A DNA stretch of 64,000 nt from JANXSS01 sp025356535 (GTDB lineage Bacteria; Pseudomonadota; Gammaproteobacteria; Burkholderiales; Burkholderiaceae_D). Made by a program: the position numbers and the translations under genes. The notes under the pieces are model-generated. The model worked only from the letters and a program-made list of their open reading frames with translations. It had not been told where the DNA came from and did no database searches. Where the stretch lies: assembly GCA_043762325.1 (NCBI GenBank), contig JAYUMU010000010.1:14707-78706 (forward strand), given 5' to 3'. This document shows, piece by piece, positions 17,623-32,883 of this stretch (its first letter is position 1; each line of letters begins with the position of its first letter).

Positions 17623-18480
17623 TCAACCGGTGCGGCGGTACAGGCCGTGCTCGCGCGAGACGGTCTGGAACTGCAGCGCCATCGGCGCATGATCGAGTTC
17701 GTCGGGCACATCGACTGCCAGGATGCCGAAGGGTGACAGACTGTCGGCAAACAGGTGCAGTGCACGGCGCCGCAAGAGCGTGCCGAACTCGGGCAGTACC
17801 CGCCGGCACAGGATCAGCTGGAATTCATTGAACGAGCGATCGGTTGCCATGTCGTATTGCGCCCAGGTCAGGTTCCTGCGCAGATGCGCGCCGAACACCA
17901 TGCGGCCATCGCGATTGCTGCAGTAATCCGAAAGGGCATGGCGGCCGCCGCTGCGCCGGTAGTTCTCTTCGTAACGGCCCATGTCGGCAGCGTCGAAGGT
18001 TCCCAGGCGTGTTTCGGCCAACAACGTGTCGTCGGCAGCGGTGATGAAGATCTGCGTTCTGTCGTACAGCCCTTCCTCGATCAACAGGATCACCAGGCCG
18101 AAGACTTCCTCGGCGCTGGTCGATTCGGCAATCCAGAGCTTTGGCAACGCACAGGAACGCAGGTACGGCCCGAGCGTTGCGCGCAGGTGCAGCACGCTGT
18201 CGGTGTCGCCGAACAGCGGCGCCGGGCGCAGGCTCAGGGCGCGCACCAGCGCATCGGCCTGGGTGCCGGAGCGCATGATGCGGTCCTGCAGCAGCGAGAT
18301 GCTGTCGATGGCACCACCATGCAGGTATGCATGCAGGCGCTGCATCAGCGGCGCCCGCGCATATCCACGGAAGTCCGCGCCATGCAACTGGTAGAGGCCT
18401 TCGAGCAGCAGGTCGGCCTCGAGCCGGTCGACGGCGCCGGGGTCGCCGCCAGGGCCTGCCGCCGGCAGCGTCACCTGCAT
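17623..18480 (-). CDS. CheR-like methyltransferase homologue with degenerate SAM motif
   Basis: 285 aa aligned by eye to CheR. The helical N-terminal domain has the DFRGYARAPLMQR pattern (CheR: F..Y....L.RR). The C-terminal part keeps the NLTWAQYD and FNEFQLILCRRVLPEF region typical of CheR ends. The SAM-binding motif, normally near AGCSTGEE, reads AESTSAEE near residue 113, so the key Gly/Cys are lost and catalysis is doubtful. It starts 20 nt after the stop of the giant HAMP kinase and is surely co-transcribed. It may be a regulatory or docking partner. The start at ATG 18480 follows an AGGGA directly. Confidence 0.75.
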   Translation of the reverse strand: MQVTLPAAGPGGDPGAVDRLEADLLLEGLYQLHGADFRGYARAPLMQRLHAYLHGGAIDSISLLQDRIMRSGTQADALVRALSLRPAPLFGDTDSVLHLRATLGPYLRSCALPKLWIAESTSAEEVFGLVILLIEEGLYDRTQIFITAADDTLLAETRLGTFDAADMGRYEENYRRSGGRHALSDYCSNRDGRMVFGAHLRRNLTWAQYDMATDRSFNEFQLILCRRVLPEFGTLLRRRALHLFADSLSPFGILAVDVPDELDHAPMALQFQTVSREHGLYRRTG

Positions 18481-18500
18481 TCCCTGCGACCCGTGGCCGC

Positions 18501-24242
<5,742 letters not shown>

Positions 24243-24491
24243 CGGCTTTTCCAGGGGATTAATTTTTGACATTCTCGTATGCGGTTGATACCCTTGCAAT
24301 ACCTTGTTGCCAAGAGTCCAGAAAAATATTCCGATCGTTCGCAGCGGGTTTCCACTTTTAAAGATGTTGCTATTCGGAATTATTTTTGCCGAAGTCGCGC
24401 ATTCCTTCCCTGCAGTGATACATTGCCTTTCGTTCCCCGGACTTGCGCCACAGGCTGGCCATCCGCAACCCTGTAACGTTCTTATCAACAT

Positions 24492-26120
24492 GTGCCTGCC
24501 GTGACGACGCGAGAAGATCCCAAGATACTGGTTGTCAACGATGACCCCGCGAGCCTGCTTGCCCTGACCAGTCTCTTGTCGCAGTGGGTAAGTGAAAGTC
24601 CCTACGAAATCCTGACCGCAAGATCCGGCGAGGAAGCATTGCGGCATGTGTTGCAGGATGATTTTGCAATGATCCTGTTGGATGTCAACATGCCCGGCAT
24701 GGATGGTTTCGAGACGGCCGAAGCAATTCATGCGCGGCCCCGTTCGTCGGCCGTGCCGATCATCTTCATCACTGCCTATCACGCCGATGAAATGAACCGG
24801 TTGAAGGGCTACCAGACCGGCGCTGCCGACTATCTTTTCACACCGATCATTCCGCAGATACTGCGCGCCAAGGTAGGCGTGTTCGTTGCCCTTGCACGAA
24901 AGAACCTGGAGTTGCGCCAGCAGGCATTAAAACTCAACCAGCGTACCGACGAACTGATCGCCACCAACGCACGCCTTGGCATCGAAATCAAGGAGCGCCG
25001 GCAGGCGGTCCGGGAAAACAAGGCAAAGGACGATTTTCTGGCGATGCTGGGTCATGAGTTGCGCAATCCCCTCAATGCGATCAACAGTGCGATAGCCGTC
25101 ATCGGCTTTGCCGGCGTCAATGCGGAAAGCGCCAATCGCGCTCGCGCCATCATTGCGCGCCAGAGCCGGCACCTGAGCCGCATCGTCGACGACCTGCTCG
25201 ACCTGAGCCGTGTCATGTCCGGCAAGATCATGCTGAGTCGCCAGCCGATTGAACTTGGCGCGCTGGTGGCGAGCTGTGTCGATACCTTCCGGACCACCGG
25301 CCGTACCACCGGCTACCTGCTTGAAATCGACACCGAAATCGCCTGGGTCGATGCCGATCCGACCCGCATCGAACAGGTCATCACCAATCTGCTCGACAAT
25401 GCTTTCAAGTACACGCCCCAAGGCGGTGACATCCGTATCCACGCGGGCCAGGAAGACGGCAAGGTCGTCCTGAAAATCCGCGACTCCGGCGTCGGCATTG
25501 CAGCCGAACTGCTGCCGCATGTATTTGATGTCTTCGTGCAGGGAGAAAGTTCGCTCGACCGGGCCCAGGGTGGACTGGGCATCGGCCTGGCACTGGTGCG
25601 TCAGCTCATCGAACTGCATGGCGGCAGCATCGAAGCGCACAGCGACGGCTCCGGCCTGGGCAGCGCCTTCATCGTGCGCCTGCCCAGCGCAGCGCCGGCC
25701 CAGCTTCGGCAACCCGCCACGCATGCCGGCGCGACCGCCCTGCAATGCCGCATCCTGCTGATCGAAGATAACGAGGATGGACGTGACATGATGAGCACGA
25801 TGCTGGCCGAATATGGCCATGTCATCCTCGAGGCTGCGGACGGCCTCGAGGGCCTGCGCATCGCCGCGCAGGGAAAACCCGATATTGCCCTGGTCGATAT
25901 CGGCCTGCCGACGATCGATGGCTACGAAGTGGCAAAGCGGCTGCGGGCCGATCCGGCAACGGCCGACATCCGCTTGATTGCACTGACCGGTTATGGCCTG
26001 GCAGAAGTCCAGCGGCTGGCGGTTGCCGCAGGTTTCGACCTGCATCTGGTCAAGCCGGTGAATTTCGAACAACTCCTCGTGGCCATCGGCCAATGCCAGA
26101 AACAGGCCGTCGGAAACTGA
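24492..26120 (+). CDS. REC - histidine kinase - REC hybrid protein
   Basis: 542 aa, no membrane segment. A receiver domain comes first (KILVVNDDPA; phospho-Asp in MILLDVNMPGMDG near 62), then a coiled linker, HisKA with LAMLGHELRNPLNAI (near 187), HATPase (N box NLLDNAFKY near 299, G box GGLGIGLALV) and a C-terminal receiver (ILLIEDNEDG; Asp in IALVDIGLPTIDG near 466). It is divergent from the giant HAMP kinase, sharing a 249-bp intergenic region, so it may be a downstream relay partner. The GTG at 24492 is the assumed start; an overlapping ATG two bases earlier is in another frame. Confidence 0.9.
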   Translation: MPAVTTREDPKILVVNDDPASLLALTSLLSQWVSESPYEILTARSGEEALRHVLQDDFAMILLDVNMPGMDGFETAEAIHARPRSSAVPIIFITAYHADEMNRLKGYQTGAADYLFTPIIPQILRAKVGVFVALARKNLELRQQALKLNQRTDELIATNARLGIEIKERRQAVRENKAKDDFLAMLGHELRNPLNAINSAIAVIGFAGVNAESANRARAIIARQSRHLSRIVDDLLDLSRVMSGKIMLSRQPIELGALVASCVDTFRTTGRTTGYLLEIDTEIAWVDADPTRIEQVITNLLDNAFKYTPQGGDIRIHAGQEDGKVVLKIRDSGVGIAAELLPHVFDVFVQGESSLDRAQGGLGIGLALVRQLIELHGGSIEAHSDGSGLGSAFIVRLPSAAPAQLRQPATHAGATALQCRILLIEDNEDGRDMMSTMLAEYGHVILEAADGLEGLRIAAQGKPDIALVDIGLPTIDGYEVAKRLRADPATADIRLIALTGYGLAEVQRLAVAAGFDLHLVKPVNFEQLLVAIGQCQKQAVGN

Positions 26121-26130
26121 GTCGCGCCAT

Positions 26131-26697
26131 TCAGATTGCCACGATCGTCGCGCCCGGCGGTGGCGAAAACTCGGCAATCGCATCGATCAGGCCGGCGTCG
26201 AGCGCCGCCGCGGCAGTCAGGTGCAGGTCCGAATGGGCATGCACCGACCATTGGGCATCGGTCAGCCTGACGTAGTTGCGCAAGATGGTTTCCGTACGAC
26301 GGTCGTCGGCCCGCAAGCCCTCGGCAATGATCTGCAAACCCTCCGGGCGGGCACCGCCTTGCGGCGAGGCATGCGACTTGTGCACCATGAAGCGGGCGGT
26401 GCTGCTGGCGTAACGATGTTTTCCTGAAAGAAATACTGTCACGGCAATCGATGCAACCGCGCCGGCATTGTAGGTAACAAAACGTATCGGCAGATTCGAC
26501 AGGAAATTGTAAAGGCAGATGCCGTCGCTGATGAAGCCTCCATGCGACTGCAGCAACAAATGCGCAGTGGAAATTTCATTCGTCGACATGTCGGCAACCG
26601 CGCTGAAAACCCGGTGCACCATGTCGTTGTTGACATCGCCGGCAAGCGTGTAATAGCCGGTATGTTCGTGGTCACTGCCAGCGTCCGCATCATCCAT
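26131..26697 (-). CDS. ClpP-like serine protease homologue
   Basis: 188 aa with the ClpP/crotonase fold pattern. A possible triad is visible: Ser in AGAVASIAV (near 97), His in ARFMVHKSH (near 124), and Asp in HSDLHLTAAAALDAGLIDA (near 165), matching the ClpP RD-x-F-x-(S/T)A-x-EA region. It lacks a canonical GQAASM nucleophile context and is not beside clpX, so it is a stand-alone ClpP-like protein, not housekeeping ClpP. The ATG at 26697, after a purine-rich tract, is preferred over TTG at 26727. It is convergent with the REC-kinase-REC gene (10-bp gap). Confidence 0.8.
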   Translation of the reverse strand: MDDADAGSDHEHTGYYTLAGDVNNDMVHRVFSAVADMSTNEISTAHLLLQSHGGFISDGICLYNFLSNLPIRFVTYNAGAVASIAVTVFLSGKHRYASSTARFMVHKSHASPQGGARPEGLQIIAEGLRADDRRTETILRNYVRLTDAQWSVHAHSDLHLTAAAALDAGLIDAIAEFSPPPGATIVAI

Positions 26698-26916
26698 TTC
26701 TTCGCCCCGCAACCGGTAAGTTTCCAAGCATACTTGCCCTGGGCCGGCATTCTATGCGCCGTTTAACATAGCGCCGGCGCTGCCTCAGTACACGGTGCCA
26801 AGAGGCTGCACCAAAAAAAAAATTCTCAAGAGCAGCACCAAGTTTAAGCAAAGTCACGTGTCGCAAGACCCGTTCTGCCATTGTCGTTGACTCATCGGCA
26901 ACGCCAGGGATTGAAC

Positions 26917-29001
26917 ATGAACGAAGCGGAAGCAAGGCTGCAGAAAGCACTCGCTGCAGCCCGGTTTGCAGTATGGGACGCGAGCGTCGTCGGGCAACAG
27001 GTCAGCGCCGGCGAGGTGGTCTGGTCGGCAGGCGGCGCCGCACTGCTCGGGCTGCAGGAGCCGTACCTGACTCACAGCTTCGGTGACTTCCTGCAGCACG
27101 TACATCCGCAGGACCGCAGCCATGTGGTCGATACCATGCAGCAGGCGCTGGGCGGCGATCTGCATTACGCGCTCGAATACCGGGTCGTCTGGCCGGATGG
27201 GTCGCTGCACTGGCTGGCGGCATGTGCCGACGTGCTCCAGGACGAGCAGGGCGCGCCGATCCGCACGCTTGGCATCATCCGCGACATCACCGCCGACAAG
27301 CAGGTGGCGCTCGAACTGCTGTTGCTCAAGGAGCGGGCGGAAGTCACGCTCTGGTCGATCGGTGATGGCGTGCTGACGACCGATGCCACCGGGCAGGTGC
27401 AGTGCATGAACCGGGTCGCCGAGCAGCTGACCGGCTGGGCCAAGGAAGATGCGCTCGGCATTGCAATCGAGCGGGTGTTTCACATCGTCGACGAGCTCAG
27501 TGAAGATGCCTTTGAAAATCCGGTGCGCAAGTGCCTGCGCCTGAATCAGACGGTTGCCGTCTCCAACCGCAGTGCGCTGATATCGCGCACCGGTCAGCGC
27601 ATCGCCATCGAGGATACGGCGGCGCCGATCCGCGGCGCCGATGGCAGCACGCTTGGCGTCGTGATCGTTTTTCATGATGTCAGCCACGAGCGGCAATTGC
27701 GCCATGAACTGTCCTGGCAAGCCTCGCACGACGCCCTGACCGGCCTCATCAACCGGCGCGAATTCGAGTTCCAGGTGGTCGGCGCCCTGGCAAGTGCCAA
27801 GGCCGACGGCCACACGCATGCGCTCCTGTATCTCGACCTGGACCAGTTCAAGATCGTCAACGATACCTGCGGCCATGGCGCCGGCGACGTCCTGCTGCAG
27901 CATCTGGCGTCCCTGCTGCAATCGCACATGCGCGACAGCGACGTGCTGGCGCGCCTGGGCGGCGACGAACTCGGCGTGCTGTTGCTGAACTGCCCGGCAC
28001 GCCAGGCCGTGGCCCTTGCCGAAAAACTGCGTGAAGCCATCAAGGACTATCGCTTTGTCTGGAACCAGAACACCTTCGAAGTCGGCGCCAGCATCGGCTT
28101 AGTCACCATCGACGAACACAGCAAGTCGACCTCCGAGCTGCTCAGCGCTGCCGACCAGGCCTGCTACGTGGCCAAGGAGCAGGGCAGAAACCGCGTCCAT
28201 GTCTACCAGGAGACCGATCTCGTGCTGGCAAAACGGCACGGCGACATTCTCTGGGTCTCGCGCTTGAACGACGCCTTCGACAAGCAGCGCTTCCAGCTGT
28301 TCGTGCAGCCGATCGTCAGCCTCAAAGGCGCCGACGTGCAGCATGCCGAAGTCCTGTTGCGCATGCAGGACGACGGCAACCGCCTGATACTGCCAGGCGC
28401 ATTCATTCCGGCGGCGGAGCGCTACGACCTGATGGTGTCGATCGACCGATGGGTGATCGAGACGGTCTGCAAGTACCTGATGACGCAGCGCGATCGCGCC
28501 GGCGTCCCGGCCGACACCAGGATGTTTTCGATTAACCTCTCCGGCGTGTCGTTGAACGACGACCAGCTGCATGATTTCATCGTCGACCGCTTCATCCGTT
28601 ACCGCACCGTACCTGCGCAGATCTGCTTTGAAATCACCGAGACGGCAGCCGTGGCCAACCTGAACAAGGCAAAACTTTTCATGACGCGCCTGCAGGCCAT
28701 CGGCGTGCAGTTTTCGCTCGATGACTTCGGCAGCGGCCTGTCGTCGTTTGCCTACCTGAAATCGCTGCCGGTCAATTTCCTGAAGATCGATGGCCTGTTC
28801 GTGCGCGATATTGCGACAAATGAAATCAATCGGGCAATGGTTTCGGCAATCAACGAGGTTGGCCACGTCATGGGAATCAAGACCGTGGCGGAATATGTCG
28901 AGACGGCGGAAGTGCTGGCGGCAGTGCGGGCAATCGGCATTGATTTTGCGCAGGGATATGCAATCAGTACATTGCAACCGTTGACCGCATATCGACCCTG
29001 A
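26917..29001 (+). CDS. PAS-PAS-GGDEF-EAL cyclic-di-GMP protein
   Basis: 694 aa, soluble. Two PAS modules (about 10-130 and 140-260) precede a GGDEF domain (SHDALTGLINRREFE to about 430; active-site loop LGGDELG) and an EAL domain (about 450-690). The GGDEF signature is altered to GGDEL. The EAL signature is EVL, but the metal and catalytic positions look intact (SINLSG, FEITETAA, LDDFGSGLSS, FLKIDG, AEYVET, FAQGYA). It is therefore probably a phosphodiesterase with a modified cyclase domain. ATG 26917 follows AGGGA by 7 nt. Monocistronic. Confidence 0.9.
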   Translation: MNEAEARLQKALAAARFAVWDASVVGQQVSAGEVVWSAGGAALLGLQEPYLTHSFGDFLQHVHPQDRSHVVDTMQQALGGDLHYALEYRVVWPDGSLHWLAACADVLQDEQGAPIRTLGIIRDITADKQVALELLLLKERAEVTLWSIGDGVLTTDATGQVQCMNRVAEQLTGWAKEDALGIAIERVFHIVDELSEDAFENPVRKCLRLNQTVAVSNRSALISRTGQRIAIEDTAAPIRGADGSTLGVVIVFHDVSHERQLRHELSWQASHDALTGLINRREFEFQVVGALASAKADGHTHALLYLDLDQFKIVNDTCGHGAGDVLLQHLASLLQSHMRDSDVLARLGGDELGVLLLNCPARQAVALAEKLREAIKDYRFVWNQNTFEVGASIGLVTIDEHSKSTSELLSAADQACYVAKEQGRNRVHVYQETDLVLAKRHGDILWVSRLNDAFDKQRFQLFVQPIVSLKGADVQHAEVLLRMQDDGNRLILPGAFIPAAERYDLMVSIDRWVIETVCKYLMTQRDRAGVPADTRMFSINLSGVSLNDDQLHDFIVDRFIRYRTVPAQICFEITETAAVANLNKAKLFMTRLQAIGVQFSLDDFGSGLSSFAYLKSLPVNFLKIDGLFVRDIATNEINRAMVSAINEVGHVMGIKTVAEYVETAEVLAAVRAIGIDFAQGYAISTLQPLTAYRP

Positions 29002-29187
29002 ACGTGCGCCCTGAAAACGGGAAATACCTTTCCAAAGCCAATAACAAATCGGCAGCATTCGGCGCATCCTGGCGCTGGCATTGGACTAGAATGTGTCATC
29101 GTCCATCCTGTTTTGTTCACATTTTCAACCGTGTGGCTGGTCGACAACGACACTTCTCTGCACCTATCTTTTGGTAAGGAAATTTCC

Positions 29188-29778
29188 ATGAACAAGATCG
29201 CCAGCAAGCTTTCCCCCAGCGCCACCAGCATGATCAAGCTCGACCATACGCACGTCATGACGACGTTTCACCAGTACCGGGCCGAAAACAGCACTACCAG
29301 CCGCGAAGCCCTCGTCAAGACCGCCTGCCTTGCACTCGAAGTCCATGCGCAGCTCGAAGAAGAGATTTTTTATCCCGCCGTACGCGCGGTCGCACCCGAC
29401 AATCCGGCGCTGGTCAAGAGCGTGCCGGAACACGGCGAGATGCGGCGCCTGATCAGCCGCCTGCGCTCGATGAACGGCAACGACCAGGACTACGAGGCGA
29501 CCTTCATGGAGTTGATGCGCGACGTGCTGCACCATGTCGCCGATGAAGAAACCATCATCCTGCCGCTTGCCGAAAAGCTGCTGGCAGACGACCTTGGCAA
29601 CCTTGGGCTGAAGATGACCAAGCGTCGCCTGGAGTTGATGGCGCCGCGTTCGGGCGAATTGATGGGCAACATGGTGCTGGGCATGCCTGCCAGCTCCATG
29701 CTGATGGCAGCCGGTGCGCTGCTCGCGGGAACCTACCTGGTAACAAAAGTCAGCGGCCGCGAACAGCGCAGTTCCTGA
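29188..29778 (+). CDS. Hemerythrin-type (HHE) protein with C-terminal hydrophobic segment
   Basis: 196 aa. The HHE domain shows the expected metal-binding pattern: LDHTHVMTTF, LEVHAQLEEEIFYP, VPEHGEMRRL and LHHVADEETIILP. Such domains bind a diiron centre and O2 or related species. Unusually, the C-terminus has a hydrophobic stretch (near 165-187, SSMLMAAGALLAGTYLV) that could anchor it to the membrane. AAGGA lies 8 nt upstream of the ATG. A strong terminator follows. Confidence 0.87.
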   Translation: MNKIASKLSPSATSMIKLDHTHVMTTFHQYRAENSTTSREALVKTACLALEVHAQLEEEIFYPAVRAVAPDNPALVKSVPEHGEMRRLISRLRSMNGNDQDYEATFMELMRDVLHHVADEETIILPLAEKLLADDLGNLGLKMTKRRLELMAPRSGELMGNMVLGMPASSMLMAAGALLAGTYLVTKVSGREQRSS

Positions 29779-29831
29779 GCTGCCCTCGCGCCGCCGCGAT
29801 GGCAGCGCGAGCATTTCTGCGCAGAATGTCG

Positions 29832-29865
29832 AGCGCACGAACCGCTACCGGTCGTGCGCTTTTTT
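29832..29865 (+). terminator. Rho-independent terminator after the hemerythrin gene
   Basis: 9-bp stem AGCGCACGA / TCGTGCGCT (29832-29840 and 29852-29860) with an 11-nt loop that can pair further, followed by a run of T (29860-29865). Confidence 0.85.
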
Positions 29866-30058
29866 CATGTGCGCCAGCATGAGCATGCTCCTGACGTTGT
29901 AGGGAACCATGCCAGGACAGCTACCTCCTTGCGGTGAACCGCTTACATCTGGTCATGTTGTTTACATGTTTTGTGTACACGCGGTTAACGAACGCACGTT
30001 ACCTGAAGGCGTGCCCGAAAGGCGCGCGCTAAAAACTCCCATTTGAAAAGGCTTGATC

Positions 30059-30646
30059 ATGAAAAAAATTACGTTATCCGTATTAGTACTTGCCAGCGCC
30101 TTGTCGGCGTCCGTATTCGCACAGACTGCTGCGACCGAAGTGCAGCGCGACGTGAATCAGCAAGCGCGCATTGAAAACGGCTTGAAATCGGGCAGTCTCA
30201 CGACGAGAGAAGCTGCCAGGCTTGAAAAACAGGAGGCAGTAATCCAGCGCGCCGAAGCGCAAGCAATGAAGGACGGTACGTTGAGCGCCGCTGAGAAAGC
30301 GCGCATCCAGAAAATGCAAAACAGGGAAAGCCGCCAGATCTACAAGGAAAAGCATGATGCACAAAGGGGAAACCCCAACAGCCTGTCGAGCCAGCGCATG
30401 CAGGCAGATGTACAACGGAACTTAAACCAGCAGACACGCATTGAAAACGGCGTGAAGGATGGATCCCTGACCAACCGGGAAGTTGCACATCTGGAATCCA
30501 GGGAAGCCAGGATTTCACGTCAGGAAGCACGCGCCGGCAGCGACGGTTTCGTTGGTAAAAACGAACAGCGTCGCCTGCAGCATATGGAAAATCGTACTTC
30601 CAATAAAATCTATAATCAGCGGCACGATGCCCAGGTGCGCAACTAG
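30059..30646 (+). CDS. Exported protein with a duplicated ~80-residue domain
   Basis: 195 aa. A typical signal peptide (cleavage after SVFA near residue 20) precedes two tandem copies of one module (about 27-105 and 113-195). Each runs VQR-x-x-NQQ-x-RIENG, then a G-SLT-x-RE-x-A/V-LE segment, and ends I-Y-x-x-(K/R)HDAQ. Each module contains a loop of the type K-D-G-S/T-L-(S/T) followed by helix, resembling EF-hand geometry, though calcium binding is unproven. Highly charged, probably periplasmic. AAGG lies 8 nt before the ATG. Family not named with certainty. Confidence 0.8.
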   Translation: MKKITLSVLVLASALSASVFAQTAATEVQRDVNQQARIENGLKSGSLTTREAARLEKQEAVIQRAEAQAMKDGTLSAAEKARIQKMQNRESRQIYKEKHDAQRGNPNSLSSQRMQADVQRNLNQQTRIENGVKDGSLTNREVAHLESREARISRQEARAGSDGFVGKNEQRRLQHMENRTSNKIYNQRHDAQVRN

Positions 30647-30757
30647 TACATCAGTCACGACGGGACGGCTTACCCAAACCGGGGCTTCAAGAAAATCCGA
30701 TCGCGACCATTGAACTACAAGCAAACTGGTGTGCCACTCCGGTGGTGCGCACGCCAG

Positions 30758-32146
30758 TTACCGGGCGGTTTCCGTCAGTGCCGTCACGATCTCTGCTGTG
30801 CCATATTGCCTTGCCATTTCCAGCGCGGTCATGCCGTTGGATGCAACGGCCATAGCGGGCGCACCCTTTGCGAGCAATGTCCTGACAACTTCGGCGTTGC
30901 TACCGCATGCCGCGAGATGCAATGTGGTCCTGCCGTAAAAATCAGTCGACGCTAGGGGCGCATTTTTTTCCAGTAATGTCCTGACGATTTCCACGTTCTC
31001 ATCTTGTACCGCCAGATGCAATGCGGTCATGCCGAAAACGTCCGCCGCCTCCAGGGGTGCGTCTTTTTCCAGCAATGTCTTCACGACTTCCGCGTTGTTA
31101 TGTTGTACCGCCAGGTGCAATGCGGTCAGGCCGTAAATATCGGCTGCCCCGATCGGCGCGTCCTTTTCCAACACTTTCTTCAGGATTTCCGGGTTGCGAC
31201 GTTGCGCCGCCAGATGCAACGCAGTCGTGCCGTAAAGGTCAACCATCGTCACGGAGGCGTCTTTTTCCAGCAGTGCCTTTACAGCCTTGACGTTGCCATA
31301 TCGTGCCGCCAGATGCAACGCGGTCGTGAAGGACCGGTCAACGGCTTGAATGTCCAAGCCATGCCCGAGCAACAGATCGATTGCCTGAACATGGTCGCGC
31401 TGGGCTGCCACATGAAGTTGAGTCTGGCCACTCCCGTTGCGTTGATGTACGTCGATTCCGGCCGCGATCAACGCGTTCACGGTTTCTTCCATGGCTGGCC
31501 CGCCCGGATGCAATGCAACCTCCATCGGACTCTAGTTGTTGCGGTTTCGACAAGTGAGATCGGCGCCGGCTTCTTTCAGTATCGTAAAGCGTTCGGCAAT
31601 TGTCAGCGTTGCTGCAAGCGTTGAACCGAAATCGGCTTGCGCCAGCTTGCACTGCGTACGCGCAATGAAATGCGCCAGCGCGTCACCGTCCGTGCCATGC
31701 CCATTCAGGTTCATCAGCCCCAGTTTATGTAATTCCATTGCTGCATGAATCTTTTGCTTATTGCCAAGTAGAAAAGCCGCTCGTACATTACGCTCGGGGT
31801 CGCCAGGTACGCCGCCATCGGCTCCCAACGTTGCAAGCGCCTTCCTCAAGCGCGCTTCTTCCTGTTCGCTAAAATTATTTGCGTTTTCTCTCGGATATAA
31901 ACCATGCGCCGCAAGTAACGCTCGTTGCTCGTCACGCTTGCGCTGAACGCTTGCCTCAAGCATGTTGTTTCGCAGTTGTGAGGCGCCATGTCCTCGCGTC
32001 GCCGACCTACCAGGTGATCCAGGGGTAGCCAGGGTCCTGATATTGCCCGTTCCGGAAGGTGCGGATCCCGGCTGCACATTCGCGCAAGAATCAGCATGCT
32101 GCTCTGCAGCGCCCGATGCGTATGAATTGCCAATGCGAGTCTTCAA
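30758..32146 (-). pseudogene. Ankyrin-repeat protein gene split by an in-frame amber stop
   Basis: A 204-codon frame (32146-31532, TTG start after AAGGA) ends in TAG at 31534-31532. Beyond it the same frame continues to 30758. The stop falls inside an ankyrin repeat: GADLTCRNRNN before it and SPMEVALH after it together make a normal repeat. About eight repeats of 33 aa follow, with the TALHLAAQ pattern. A single base change (for example CAG or TTG to TAG) explains the break. The N-terminal 120 residues are polar and unrelated to ankyrin, as in host-directed ankyrin effectors. An internal ATG at 31525 could still yield a 255-aa repeat-only protein. Confidence 0.8.
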
Positions 32147-32468
32147 TTGCTTTACGTCCTTTCATGACAAGTATTTTTTAGCTACCGATGCTGTTACATC
32201 GTATTTTTCGCAGCGGAAAAGCAGACAGCACGACATTGCCGCGCGATGCCATGGTAAGAGGCGCGTCCGTCGCTGCGTTGATTTATGACAACCGTTAGTT
32301 GCAAAATAGAAAATGTTTTTTCGGGGGCAATGCCAAGGATCAGTGATCTGCCGCACACACCTGCAAACCCGCACCTTGTATTATAAATTTGATAATTTGT
32401 GCAGCGTCCGTTGCTGTTCAAAAAACCAGGACTGCAGCGGCGATCCTGGTCATTGCAAGGAGATTGAA
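32147..32468. other. AT-richer divergent intergenic region
   Basis: 322 bp between the ankyrin pseudogene and the DUF4124 gene, both reading away from it. It is clearly less GC-rich than its neighbours, with several T and A runs (32174-32180, 32206-32211, 32309-32320). Promoters for both genes must lie here; none was assigned with confidence. Confidence 0.4.
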
Positions 32469-32867
32469 ATGGGTTGGTCAGATTTGCCACGACATGCAGC
32501 AGTTGCATTACTCGGACTTGCAGCGTCTTGCGGTGTGCAGGCACAGATTACGAAGTGTATCGACACGCAGGGCAGCGTGACCTATTCCGATGCGATCGAA
32601 AGCAGTTGCCGCAACGCTAACGTTGTCGGACTTGCCGAAACGACGCCTGCGACGGCGCGTGATGCTTCGCGCATCCGCAGGATCATGATGTTGACTACAG
32701 GAAATGACGCGTTGCCCGCACGGCCAGGCGGAGGGGTACGCCCGGCGGTGGCCCATGCGCATGCAACGACCGATGCAGCAACGGTCGGTGCGGCGCGTGA
32801 GGCACTGGCCTCTACGGATCGTGCACTTGCCGCCATGCGCATGCAAAAGCTGGCATCGAGCCGCTAG
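32469..32867 (+). CDS. DUF4124-domain exported protein
   Basis: 132 aa. A signal peptide (cleavage near VQA, residue 25) is followed by the DUF4124 core: ITKCIDTQGSVTYSD, then a second Cys (SCRNANVV), so one disulfide is likely. The C-terminus is Ala-rich and helical. DUF4124 proteins are small periplasmic proteins of unknown role in beta- and gamma-proteobacteria. AAGGAG lies 7 nt before the ATG. It is convergent with the FAH-family gene, 16 bp apart. Confidence 0.8.
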   Translation: MGWSDLPRHAAVALLGLAASCGVQAQITKCIDTQGSVTYSDAIESSCRNANVVGLAETTPATARDASRIRRIMMLTTGNDALPARPGGGVRPAVAHAHATTDAATVGAAREALASTDRALAAMRMQKLASSR

Positions 32868-32883
32868 GCGGCTTGCGCCGTTA

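Noticed and set aside
24243..24491. Possible extension of the HAMP kinase frame upstream to 24782
   Set aside because: The added part overlaps the divergent REC-kinase gene and has no HAMP or membrane signature; ATG 24242 has a ribosome site.
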